From Salinisphaera aquimarina (GTDB taxonomy: Bacteria; Pseudomonadota; Gammaproteobacteria; Nevskiales; Salinisphaeraceae), in assembly GCF_042643355.1 (NCBI RefSeq), contig NZ_JBHRSS010000006.1:358984-422983 (forward strand): 64,000 nt of DNA. The letters are read 5' to 3'. The position numbers were made by a program, and so were the translations under genes. Under the pieces are notes generated by a model. It ran no database searches. It was not told where the DNA came from and saw only the letters and a list, made by a program, of their open reading frames with translations. Numbering within the stretch: the stretch's first letter is position 1; each line of letters starts with the position of its first letter. Shown in pieces: positions 18,389 to 28,300 of this stretch.

Positions 18389-19831
18389 CTAGGACAGTTT
18401 CTCGGCCACCGGCTTGCCCCGCAGCTTGCCGTAGGCAGAACGCAGCCCCGCACGATGAAAGAGACCGGCGAGCAACGTATAGATCACCACGCCGCAACCA
18501 ATCTGTACCACCAGGCGCAGCAGCGCGCTCGAGTCCAGCCACGGGGCGCGCCCGACGGCGGCCACGCATAGCCCCATGGCGCATGCACTGAGCATGATGG
18601 GGCCGACGACGATGAACGTTCGCTTGACCTCCACATCCAATACCCGGCGCGCCATCACCATGACATAACCGGCCTCACCGATATTCGAAGCCAGCCGCGC
18701 GAGCCCTACTGCCAGTATCCCCAGCGGCGACAGCAGCACCAGCGCTGCAATCATCAGCAGGAATTCGACGCACACCGCCCACAGACACAGATCCGCACGC
18801 CCCTTGGCCGCAAACGCACTAGCCTGGAAATTGGTCGCCGCCGTGGTCGCCGCGGCAAAGGCCAAGGCCGTTATCACGGGGCCCGACACCGACCACTTGG
18901 GGCCCGCCAGCACATTGATGATGGTCGGCCCGACCGCCGCGAGCCCGACGAACAGCGGCAGCAGTATCAACGACGTGCTCGCCATTGCCTGTTCCACGCT
19001 GTCGCGCAGCCGGTCGGGCGCATCCTGGACACGCATGAAGAACGACATCGAGATGTTGTGCCCCATCGAGCCGGTCGCACCCCGGACCGGCTCGATCACC
19101 CGCAACGCCATGTTCAGGTAGCCGGCGCCGGCCAGGCCGAAATAACGCGCAACCAATCCCTGAAAGACAGCGTCAGAGAGCGTGCCCACGCAGCGTCCGG
19201 CGAAAAACCAGCCCGCGAACGTAGACAGCTGGCGTATATGCGTGGCCGATAAGCCCGGACGGATGACCACCGGACACGTCGCCATGAGACCGGCCAGGGT
19301 GACGAAGCGGCCCACGATGCGAACCGCCAGCAGGCTCCACACGCCCACACCCGAGACGGCCAGGATCAGGCCCACGGTCGTGCCCACGACCTCGCCCGCC
19401 AGATTGCTCCAGGCGATACGCTTGAATCCGCGATGACGCCGCGCGAGTGCCGTGTATATCGAGATCGGGCCCTGCGCGAACAGCATCAGACTGAACCAGC
19501 CCACCAGCGCCGCGACCCGTGCCGTATCCGCGGAGGCAAATGTCGCGCCATGGTTGACGCCGATCGCGAGCAGGAACACCAGCGTCGACAGCCCGGTCAC
19601 CACCGTCAGAGCGCTGGCGAAATGACGGCTGTTCACCACTTTGCGCTGGGTGAGCGATTCCTCGAAAGGTGCGGTAACCAGCACCGCCAATACGCTGACG
19701 ATCACAATCGTCAGCGAAGCCTGACCGAATATCTCCGGGGTCAGCCAGCGCGCGAACAGAATGGTCGACAGAACCTTCAGGCCGATCCGACCGGCCGCAT
19801 CCAGTGATGACGAGGATATCCAGCTCAGCAT
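18389..19831 (-). CDS. Polysaccharide flippase (Wzx/MATE-like, oligosaccharide flippase family)
   Basis: Inner-membrane lipid-linked oligosaccharide flippase of 480 residues with about twelve to fourteen hydrophobic segments. It begins MLSWISSSSLDAAGRIGLKVLSTILFARWLTPEIFG when split across the first helix, typical of the Polysacc_synt family. I chose the ATG at 19831 because GGAGG lies five bases upstream; a start at 19957 would add 42 non-membrane residues. Although on the opposite strand, it supplies the one Wzx function missing from the EPS operon and shares a 222-bp divergent intergenic region with the PPTase gene. Confidence 0.88.
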   Translation of the reverse strand: MLSWISSSSLDAAGRIGLKVLSTILFARWLTPEIFGQASLTIVIVSVLAVLVTAPFEESLTQRKVVNSRHFASALTVVTGLSTLVFLLAIGVNHGATFASADTARVAALVGWFSLMLFAQGPISIYTALARRHRGFKRIAWSNLAGEVVGTTVGLILAVSGVGVWSLLAVRIVGRFVTLAGLMATCPVVIRPGLSATHIRQLSTFAGWFFAGRCVGTLSDAVFQGLVARYFGLAGAGYLNMALRVIEPVRGATGSMGHNISMSFFMRVQDAPDRLRDSVEQAMASTSLILLPLFVGLAAVGPTIINVLAGPKWSVSGPVITALAFAAATTAATNFQASAFAAKGRADLCLWAVCVEFLLMIAALVLLSPLGILAVGLARLASNIGEAGYVMVMARRVLDVEVKRTFIVVGPIMLSACAMGLCVAAVGRAPWLDSSALLRLVVQIGCGVVIYTLLAGLFHRAGLRSAYGKLRGKPVAEKLS

Positions 19832-20053
19832 GTACGCCTCCACCGGCACACGACACGCGCGGATTCCGCCGCAACAAGACCAGACCGCATGCGCCAGACG
19901 CCGACAATCGCGCAGCTGCGACCGATACCGGACTGCGCCGGTTGGTAGAATAGCCATCTGGAATACACAGACGCGGCGGCGCCCGAATTCGCTCTTCCCC
20001 GATCAGCCGAATCGCCTGCTGGACCGGCCGAAAACTCACGAGGCCGTGACCTG

Positions 20054-20719
20054 ATGGCCACATGGGCAACCATCCAAACCCGGCTGCAAGGGCTACTGGC
20101 GCCGGCAGTGGTGCTTCGCCTGGGCGCCGCCAGCGGCGAGCTGGACGCGCTACCGGCGCAGGAGCAGCGGCTCGTCGATGGTGCCGTCGCCCAGCGCCAG
20201 GCACAGTTCGCGGCCGGGCGTATGCTGGCCCGCGATGCACTCATCGCGCTGGGCGAGGCGTCACAGCCGCTGCTCAAGCATCGTGACGGCAGCCCGATGT
20301 GGCCACGTGGCGTCTGCGGCAGCCTCACCCATACCCGCGACGTCGCGGCCGCGGTCGTCGCACGCAGGCACGATTTTCTCTCGATCGGCATCGATATCGA
20401 GGCGAGCCGCCGGTTTCCGCTCGAGGCCACCGATACGGTACTCACACCCGCCGAGCAGCTTTGGGCGGATTCCGATACCAGGCGCCTGCGCGTGTTCTGT
20501 GCCAAGGAGGCCATATACAAATGTCTTGCCCCGCTGGGTTGGCCGGATCTGGATTTCCGCGACGTCGAGTTGCACTGGCAGCATGACCTGTTCACCGCGA
20601 CAAGCACCGCCTCGGCGGGATGCCGTCCTCCACAGCTGGTCGCCTTGCGTGGCCGTTGCGCGCGACTGGGCGACCATACGGCAGCTTTCGCGTTTATCGC
20701 GGCGCCCGCTTCGGGCTGA
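20054..20719 (+). CDS. 4'-phosphopantetheinyl transferase (EntD/Sfp superfamily)
   Basis: Enzyme of 221 residues that transfers the phosphopantetheine arm from CoA to carrier-protein serines, converting the ACP and PCP domains of the neighbouring assembly line to holo form. Motifs seen are GSLTHTRDVAAAVVA, the metal site LSIGIDIEASRRF and FCAKEAIYKCLAPLGW. Length is right for EntD-like members. Its 3' end overlaps the convergent hydrolase gene by 26 bases. Location next to the only carrier-protein megasynthases in the window makes those the likely substrates. Confidence 0.92.
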   Translation: MATWATIQTRLQGLLAPAVVLRLGAASGELDALPAQEQRLVDGAVAQRQAQFAAGRMLARDALIALGEASQPLLKHRDGSPMWPRGVCGSLTHTRDVAAAVVARRHDFLSIGIDIEASRRFPLEATDTVLTPAEQLWADSDTRRLRVFCAKEAIYKCLAPLGWPDLDFRDVELHWQHDLFTATSTASAGCRPPQLVALRGRCARLGDHTAAFAFIAAPASG

Positions 20720-21563
20720 CAGCGTCGCCGATCCAGCCGAGCAGCTTGTCGATCAGCTCGCGGCGATCGCTCACACGCGAAATCGTATGGTCCGCGGCGG
20801 GCATGAAATGCTCCTGCAGACAGTCTCCGAAATCGACGTCGGGAAAAGCGTCGGCGAACTGCGATTGATAGTTGTACTCGTCTCGCGCGCCGCCGGAATA
20901 GACGAAGCAGAGTTTGACCTGACGGGCGACGAGCCGGCGCAGATCGGCGGCCAGTTGGTCCCGGCTCGGCAGATCTGAAAACGTGAGATCGTCCACGGCA
21001 TCCATTACCGGGGCATCGCCCGAACTCCCGGCGCGTCTGCTCAGGCGCGCCGCGATACGTCGAAAGAGATTTCGCCAGCGCCTCGGCGACAGGATGCGTT
21101 GCAGGTAGTAGATGCGACGGAACCGGGCCGTCGGATAGGCATAGCCATCAATGAGGATCATACCCACGACACGCTCGTCCTTCATCGCCATGCGATAGGC
21201 GTCATGCGCACCGCTGCACAGCCCGCAGACCACAAACCGCTCGCAGCCGGACTGCTGGCCAAGGCGCGTCGCCGCCGCGCTACACTCGGAAACGGCGGCG
21301 TCGACGGTATCGTCCTGTCCCGTGCGGGCCGCGCTGCGACTCTCGCCCAGTCCGCCGTAGTCGAAACGTATCGTCGGATAGCCGGCCTCGACAAACCAGC
21401 GGCTGAGCGCGACATACAGGCCACGCGGGCCTACCCGATGGTCGATGCCGGCATTGAGGAAAACGATGCCCGGCGCCCCGACGTCGACGCGCCGTTCGAG
21501 GTCGGGCCGGCTCACGATACCGACCAGCTGGTTGTCGCTGCCGAAGGTGATGGCTGTATCCAT
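20694..21563 (-). CDS. Alpha/beta hydrolase, exosortase-A hydrolase-1-like, Cys nucleophile
   Basis: Cytoplasmic alpha/beta hydrolase of 289 residues. Fold signatures are GIVFLNAGIDHRVGPRGLYVAL, TIRFDYGGLGES and the nucleophile elbow CGLCSGAHDAY, where the nucleophile position is Cys, not Ser. Likely acid and base are Asp in GGARDEYNY and His in PAADHTISR, giving a Cys-Asp-His triad like dienelactone hydrolase. The GLC elbow recalls the family called hydrolase 1, exosortase A system-associated. It is the last gene of the megasynthase operon, where no integrated thioesterase exists, so release or proofreading of the assembly-line product is a reasonable inference. Confidence 0.8.
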   Translation of the reverse strand: MDTAITFGSDNQLVGIVSRPDLERRVDVGAPGIVFLNAGIDHRVGPRGLYVALSRWFVEAGYPTIRFDYGGLGESRSAARTGQDDTVDAAVSECSAAATRLGQQSGCERFVVCGLCSGAHDAYRMAMKDERVVGMILIDGYAYPTARFRRIYYLQRILSPRRWRNLFRRIAARLSRRAGSSGDAPVMDAVDDLTFSDLPSRDQLAADLRRLVARQVKLCFVYSGGARDEYNYQSQFADAFPDVDFGDCLQEHFMPAADHTISRVSDRRELIDKLLGWIGDAVSPKRAPR

Positions 21564-21582
21564 GAGCGGGCTCGATAGTCCT

Positions 21583-22377
21583 CTAGGCGGTCGCGAGTTC
21601 GACGAGCGTCGACAGAGAACGCGGCAGCGCCAGACGCCGGAACTGGTTTCTCACATCCCCCCAACCTGCCGCATCCGGCAGTTCCAACACCCGACCGTCA
21701 CGAAGGGCAATCTGTTCGGCCAGGCCCTGGGCGTCGTCGGGATCGCTGTCGCTGGCGCGCGCGATATCGCAGCGCGCCGCGCTGCCCTGCAGACGCGCCC
21801 CCATATCGACCGCGGCGAGCGGTTCTATCACGTCGGTCGGCAGATGAAAGCCCAGGAATTCGTCGGTATCGGCTTCGGCGTATCGATGCGCGGTCGCTCG
21901 ATAGCGGTTCTGCTCGCGCGTATAAGCCACATGCTCGCCCAGCAGGCCTGCGAGAAAACGATCGCCGCGTTCGACCGGATCCCACAGTAGAACACGCTGG
22001 CGCCGCTGCGCCCGGCAGACGGCCTCGAGTGCCAGCATCGCGCCGACGCGCAGACCGACGATCCGAACCTCGTTGAGACCGGAATACGCCTGCAGCCAAT
22101 GCATCGCCTGATCGACGCTGTCGACCCAGGCGCGCCAGTTCGCATCCGCGGCGGCGCCCTGCGAGTCCCCGGTGGCCGGATAGTCGAAACGCAGCACATG
22201 CGCGTTTCGCGCGGCCGCGGCCTGCGCGAATTGCCAGCAGGCACGGTGCGCGCGCATGTATTCATGGCCAATGCTCTGGCACAGGACGACGGCCGTCTCC
22301 GGCCGGGAGCCGTCGAAAGTCGGCGGATGGTAGGCCCCGTAAAGCGCGTCGTCAGGTCCGAAGAAAAAAGGTTGCAA
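21583..22377 (-). CDS. Alpha/beta hydrolase-like protein, exosortase-A hydrolase-2-like, nucleophile replaced
   Basis: Protein of 264 residues with an alpha/beta hydrolase fold: AVVLCQSIGHEYMRAHRACW, VLRFDYPATGDSQG and elbow VRIVGLRVGAMLAL. The nucleophile position of the elbow is Arg, so the usual serine/cysteine mechanism is impossible there. The pattern resembles hydrolase 2, exosortase system associated, whose members I recall with a GLRLG elbow. It may be a non-catalytic partner of the hydrolase encoded next, or use other residues. It starts at TTG, 8 bases after the PKS-NRPS stop, with AGGA as ribosome site. Confidence 0.78.
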   Translation of the reverse strand: MQPFFFGPDDALYGAYHPPTFDGSRPETAVVLCQSIGHEYMRAHRACWQFAQAAAARNAHVLRFDYPATGDSQGAAADANWRAWVDSVDQAMHWLQAYSGLNEVRIVGLRVGAMLALEAVCRAQRRQRVLLWDPVERGDRFLAGLLGEHVAYTREQNRYRATAHRYAEADTDEFLGFHLPTDVIEPLAAVDMGARLQGSAARCDIARASDSDPDDAQGLAEQIALRDGRVLELPDAAGWGDVRNQFRRLALPRSLSTLVELATA

Positions 22378-22385
22378 GCCGCGTC

Positions 22386-25300
22386 CTATGCCTTTTTGCC
22401 GAAGCCCAGTCGCGCGGCGAAACCGCGGCGCGACTGCGTCTGCCCGCTCGCATGCGCGACGGCTGGCTCGTGTGGCACGTGGCTATCCTTCGCCGGCGCC
22501 GCGTCGCTACCGGCGGGCTGTGTGTTCACGCGTGCCGCCAACTGCGCCAGACTATCCAGCATCATGGCGCGCACCGGTATATCGGCGCCCAGATCGCGTT
22601 TGACCGCGGCCGCCGCGCGCACCGCCAGCAGCGAATGTCCGCCAAGATCTAGAAACGTGTCCTGAGGCTGTGGCGTGATCTCATAGCCCAGCACCTCGGC
22701 CCATATCCTTGTCACGCCGTCAATCGCCTGCGCCGTGGCAGCGGCATCTGCGGCGCCCTGCGCGCTGTCGTCTCCACGGTGCCGCTCGAAGGGGTTCTGC
22801 AGGCGCGAGCGGTCGAGCTTGCCGTTGGCCAGCGACGGCCACTCGCGCATGACGACGAACTGCTGGGGCACCATATGCAAGGGCAGGTGATCACGCAGAT
22901 AGCGCCGCAACATGGCCGGGTCGGCCGTATCGCCGGTATCGGTTTTCTGCCAGTAGGCCACGAGTTGCATGTCGCCCGGCCCGGCCTCGCGGGGCATGAC
23001 CACACAGCGCGCCACGCCGTCGTGGTTCTGCAATACCGCCTCGATTTCCCCGAGCTCGATACGAAAACCGCGCACCTTGATCTGATTGTCGGCACGGCCG
23101 GCATATTCGATCTGTCCGTCGGCACGCCAGCTGGCCAGATCGCCGCTTCGATACATGCGCGCATCGCCACCGACGAACGGATCGGGCACGAACCGCTGGG
23201 CGGTGAGTTCGTCGCGGTCGATATAGCCGGCCGTGACGCCGGCACCGCCGATCGCCAGTTCGCCCCGTGTGCCCACCGGCACCGGCTGATCCTGCGCGTC
23301 GAGGATATACACACGCCAGCCGGCGATCGGCCGGCCGATGGTCTGCGGTCCGTCGGCGTCACGCTCGGCCATGGTCGCGAATACCGTGGTCTCGGTCGGC
23401 CCGTAGCCGTCGAGCACCCGGCGGACATCCGGCTGTGCCTGTACGCGGGCGACGAGCTGTCGATCCAGCGCTTCGCCGCCCATGCAGATGGTCGCCGCGC
23501 CGGCCGGAAGATCGACATGCGCCAGCAGTTCGGCCATGGCCGACGGCACCCCGCTGATCAGTGTCACGGGCGCAGGCGGCGACTGCATCAGCGACAGCAG
23601 ATTGTCGACCAGCACCACCGTCGCGCCGCGGGTCAGTGGCACGAAGATCTCGAAAACAGAAAAATCGAAGCATACCGACGCCGCCGCGAGCATGCCTTTG
23701 ATCTCGTCGTCGGTGAACGCAGTCCGGGCCCAGGCCAGCAGCGCGAGCACGTTACGGTGGCGCACGCGTACGCCCTTGGGCTGACCGGTCGATCCCGACG
23801 TGTAGATGATATAGGCCAGCCGCGAGGCGTCGACCGGAATATCCGGCGGCGTCTGCTCACAGGCCATGGCCTCGTCGATGTCCACCACCGGTACACCGAC
23901 ATCCGGCCCGTCGCGGTGCGACAACATCATCGGTATGCCGCTGTCGCGGGCGATATAGCGCAGCCGCTCGAGCGGATAGTCGGGATCCATCGGCACATAG
24001 GCCGCGCCCGTCTTGAGAATACCGACGATAGCCGCGATCAGCGCAGGCGTGCGCGCCAGGCAAAGCCCCACCAGATCACCGGGTCGCACGCCGCGCGCGG
24101 CCAGTGCCGCGGCGATCGCATTCGAGCGGGCGTCGAGTTCGGCGTAGCGCCACGTGCCCTGGGCGTGCGCGATCGCGTCCGCCGACGGCGTCGCCTTGGC
24201 CTGCTGCCGGATCAGACCCGCCAGATCGATCGACTCGTCCACCGCCAGCGGCGCGGGGTTGAACTGCGCGTGCGCCGCCGTCTGCGACGGTGCATCCGAT
24301 ACCGGCAAACCACCGACGGTCGCGTCGCGATTCGATGTCACCGCTTCGAGCAGCGTTTCATAGGCCGCGATCCAGCCATCGATCAGAGCGCCGTCGAACA
24401 CTTTGGCGTTGTAGTCACAGTGCAGTGTCAGCGTCTCGCCGTACTGGGTGAGATTGAAATGCAGGTCGAAATTGACCGCCGTCTTGGCCACTTCGTTCAG
24501 CGTACCGGTAAGTCCCGCGAACCGCGGCGGATCGCCGGTCGGCGAGAAATTGAACACCACTTCGGCCAGCGGCAGCCGCAACGGATCGCGTTTGTGCCCC
24601 AGCGCGCGCACGATGCTGCCGTAGGTGCAGTCGGCGTTGACACAGGCCTGCGTAATCGACTCACGTACCCGTTTGAGTACGGTGGAGAACAATGCGTCGG
24701 GCTCACACTGAATACGCAGCGGCAGCACCTGGACACAATGGCCGACCAGCGCGTGATGACCCTCGAGCGCCTGACCGGCGACCGGCATGGCCACGACCAC
24801 TTCAGCCTGCCGGGCCAGGCGGCACAGCAGAACCGCATAGGCGGCCATGTAGATCGCATAGGGCGTCACGTTTTCCCGCGCCGCGCTTTCCCGGACCGCG
24901 GCCTGCAACTGCGGCGACAGATCATGCAGGCGCCCGCCCGCGGGTGCCCCGTCGTCGCGATCCCGCGCGCCGACGGTCGGCAAGCTCAATGGCGCCGGCG
25001 GATCCGCGTACAGGCGCTTCCAGTAGTCGAGCTGGCGTTGTGCCTGGGGTGCGCGCTCGATCTGCTGGCGCGCATAGCTTGAGAACGCCATCGCAGGCGT
25101 CATGTCCACAGGTCGATCTTCCGCCAGCGCCGAGTAGATCGCGGCCAGATCCTCGAACAGGACCACCGCCGACCAGCCGTCACAGAGCAGATGATGCACG
25201 ACGAGTGCCGCGAGGTTGCGCTCGGGCGCGACACGCAAGACACGGACCCTGAGCAGCGCATCGGCCGAGGTCAGATCGAAGTCGGTCCCGCACATCGACT

Positions 25301-28300
25301 GAATCGCCTTCAGAGCCTCGGCGTGTGGGTCGGGCGCATCCCGCAGATCCAGGAATTCGACCGGCACCGCACCGATGTCCACCCGCGTCTGGCTGTCACC
25401 GTCGGCGGCAAAACGCAGCGATAACGCCTCATGCCGGTCGACGGCCTGCTGCACCGCCCGTGCAAACGACGGCTCATCGAGCGGACCGATCAGATCGAAA
25501 TAACAGACTTCGTTGAAGGCATGGGCGATCTCCGGTCGCACGGCCTGCGCCAGCCAGATCTCACGCTGGGCCTCGGTCAATGGAATTGACTCCCCTATCG
25601 CCAGCGCCCGCTCGGCCGGCCGGGTCGATTCATCGGCCACCGGCGGGGTCGGCTCAGCGACAGGCGCTGCGGTCGCATCGGCCGGCAGGAAACCGGCGTC
25701 CTGCAATGCCCGTACCGCACTTCGGACCACCTCGGCGACGCGCTGCATGTCAGCCTCGGTATGGGCGATCGAGAAGAAGCAGTTCTGGGCGCCCTCGCGG
25801 ATATATATGTCGTGGGCGAGCATCCAGTAGAACATCAGCTGGGCGAACGGCTGATCGTGGGGCAGATCGAAGCGGAACAGCGAACTGAAATAACGGATGC
25901 GCACGGGCGCGCCGGCCGTCTCGAAGAACGCGTTCAGCTCGTCTGCGAAGGTGGCGGTACGCGCGTTCAGATCCTGCTGCAACGCACCGTCATCGGCGCC
26001 GAGAAAGTCGAGCACGGCGTCGGCTGCAGCCATCGCCAGCGGATGCCGTACGAAGGTACCGGCGAAGAACGTCATCGGCGCTTCCGGTACCGAGTCGTCA
26101 CCGTACTGCCAAGCGCCGCCGTCGATCGCGTCCAGCCATTTGGCCTTGCCGGCCATCGCGCCAATAGGCAGACCGCCGCCCAGGATCTTGCCGTAGGTGC
26201 ACATGTCGGCATCGATATTCCACAACGCCTTGACGCCGCCCAAGGCACAGCGAAAACCGGTGATCACCTCGTCCAGAATTAGGGCCGTGCCGGCATCCGC
26301 GGTGATCTGACGCAACGCGCGCACGAACGCATCCGGCTGCAGATCCGGATAACGGCTCTGCACCGGCTCGACCAGCACGGCCGCGATCTGATCGGCCTGG
26401 GCCCGCACAATATCCAGCGACGCCTGACTGCCGTAATCCAGCACCATGACGTTGTCGACGGAATCCTGGGCCAGGCCGGGCGCGACCGGGCGCGTGGTCA
26501 GCTGATCCTTGACGATATTGGCTCGCCCGAGCACTTCGTCGAAGGTGCCGTGGTAGTCGCCGGTGAAGTAGACCACCTTGGTGCGCCCGGTGACGGTGCG
26601 GGCGCAGCGCAGTGCAGCCATCACGGCCTCGGAGCCGGTGTTGCAGAAGGTGACCCGTTCGTGGCCCACCAGCCGGCAGAATTTTTCCGCCACGGCCGGC
26701 GCCAGCGGCGTCTGCGGCCCGACCTCGAATCCCTTGTCGATCTGCGCCTTCAACGCGTCGACCACGGCCGGGTGGCGGTGCCCCATGAAGCCCACACCGA
26801 AGCCCATGGTGATATCGACGTAGGCGTTGCCGTCGATATCGACCATGCGTGCGCCATCGGTCCTATCCGCGACAATCTGATAGACGAGTTCTTTCCAACT
26901 GCGGCGGAAATTGGCGACACCGCGTGGGTCGGCCAGATGCTTGCGGGCCGCGGCGCTCGCCTGTTTGGACTTCGCCGTCTTCGCGGTCAGCGTGGCAATC
27001 AGATCGTCCAGGAAGGTCTGCTGGACGGCGGTCAGGCCACCGTCGCGATCCTGATTGATCGATTTGTAGGGCCCAAAGCGCCCGGGCGCGGTAGCCGCGA
27101 GGTTCTGCCCCTGGCTGCCTTGCGCGACCTGCGCCTGAATCGTTGGCCCGTCTGCCGCACCGGCGCCGGCGCCGTGGCCAGACGACGCGATGTTCGTGTG
27201 CGGCGCGCTCGCCTCACCGCCCAGCAGGGCGAGCTGCCGGCGCATGATATCCAGCTGCTGCTCCACCAGTTCATGCACCGGCGAGCCGGGGCCATGGGCT
27301 GCGCTCGCCGTCGCCGGCACGGGTAACGCCGAGGCCACAGCGTCCGCAAGCGCGGGATCCGCGATCGGCGAATCCTGCGACGGCTGTTCTGGTCGGGGCT
27401 GAAAGCGATCCGCGTCGAGAGTGGTATCCAGATGCGTGGCCAGCAGCGTGAGGGAATCGATATCGTCGAGCAGTTGGCGAAACCGCACCCTGGTATCGAA
27501 CCGGGTCGAGATCTCGGCAGCCGCCTGGGTCAGGAACAACGAGTCCATGCCCAGTGCGGCAAACGCGGTCGCCTCATTGTCGGCGTCGATTTCGATGCCC
27601 GACAGTTCGAGAAACAGCGCACGCAGCAACTCAGTGATATGCGCTTGACGCGTGGGCGCGGCGACCGATTTGTCCGACGCCGACACCGCTACCGAGGTTT
27701 GCTGCAGGGGCACAGCGTTGGCAACGGTCGACGGTGCGATCGCGGCGGCGTCCGACCTGGGCTGACGGGCCGGTGGGTCGATCCAGTAGCGCTGGCGTTC
27801 GAACGGATAGGTCGGCAGGTGCAACATCTGGCGCGGCGTGCGAGCGTGTCCGCAGACGGCGGCCCAGTCCGGCGTGGTCCCGGCCTGCCACAGCTGGCCC
27901 AGCGCCGAGAGCAATGCCGTGTCTGCGGCCTCGTCGCTGGCGGCGTGGGCCTGGCTGGGTATGCATACAGGGCTGTGGCCGGCCTTCGAATGCTGGCGTA
28001 CGGCGGCGGTGAGATTCTGGCTCGGGCCACACTCGATATATATCCGGGCCGGATCTTCCAGCAGCCGACCGAGCGCCGGTGAAAAACGCACCGTCTGTCG
28101 CAGCTGACCACTCCAGTACGACGCATCGACGGCCTGTTCCGGCGTGATCCAGTCACCGGTCAGGCAGGAAACGAACGGCCGCGCCGGCGCGCCCAGTTCA
28201 TGCTCGGCGATGACAGCCTCGAATGGCGCCAGCGCGCCGTCCATCATCGCGGAATGAAACGCGTGCGACGTATGCAAGCGGATGCTCTGTTCGCCGTCGG

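Noticed and set aside
22779..25082. 767-codon plus-strand frame antisense to the PKS-NRPS
   Set aside because: It has the His/Arg/Gly-rich composition typical of antisense GC-rich DNA and no domain motif.
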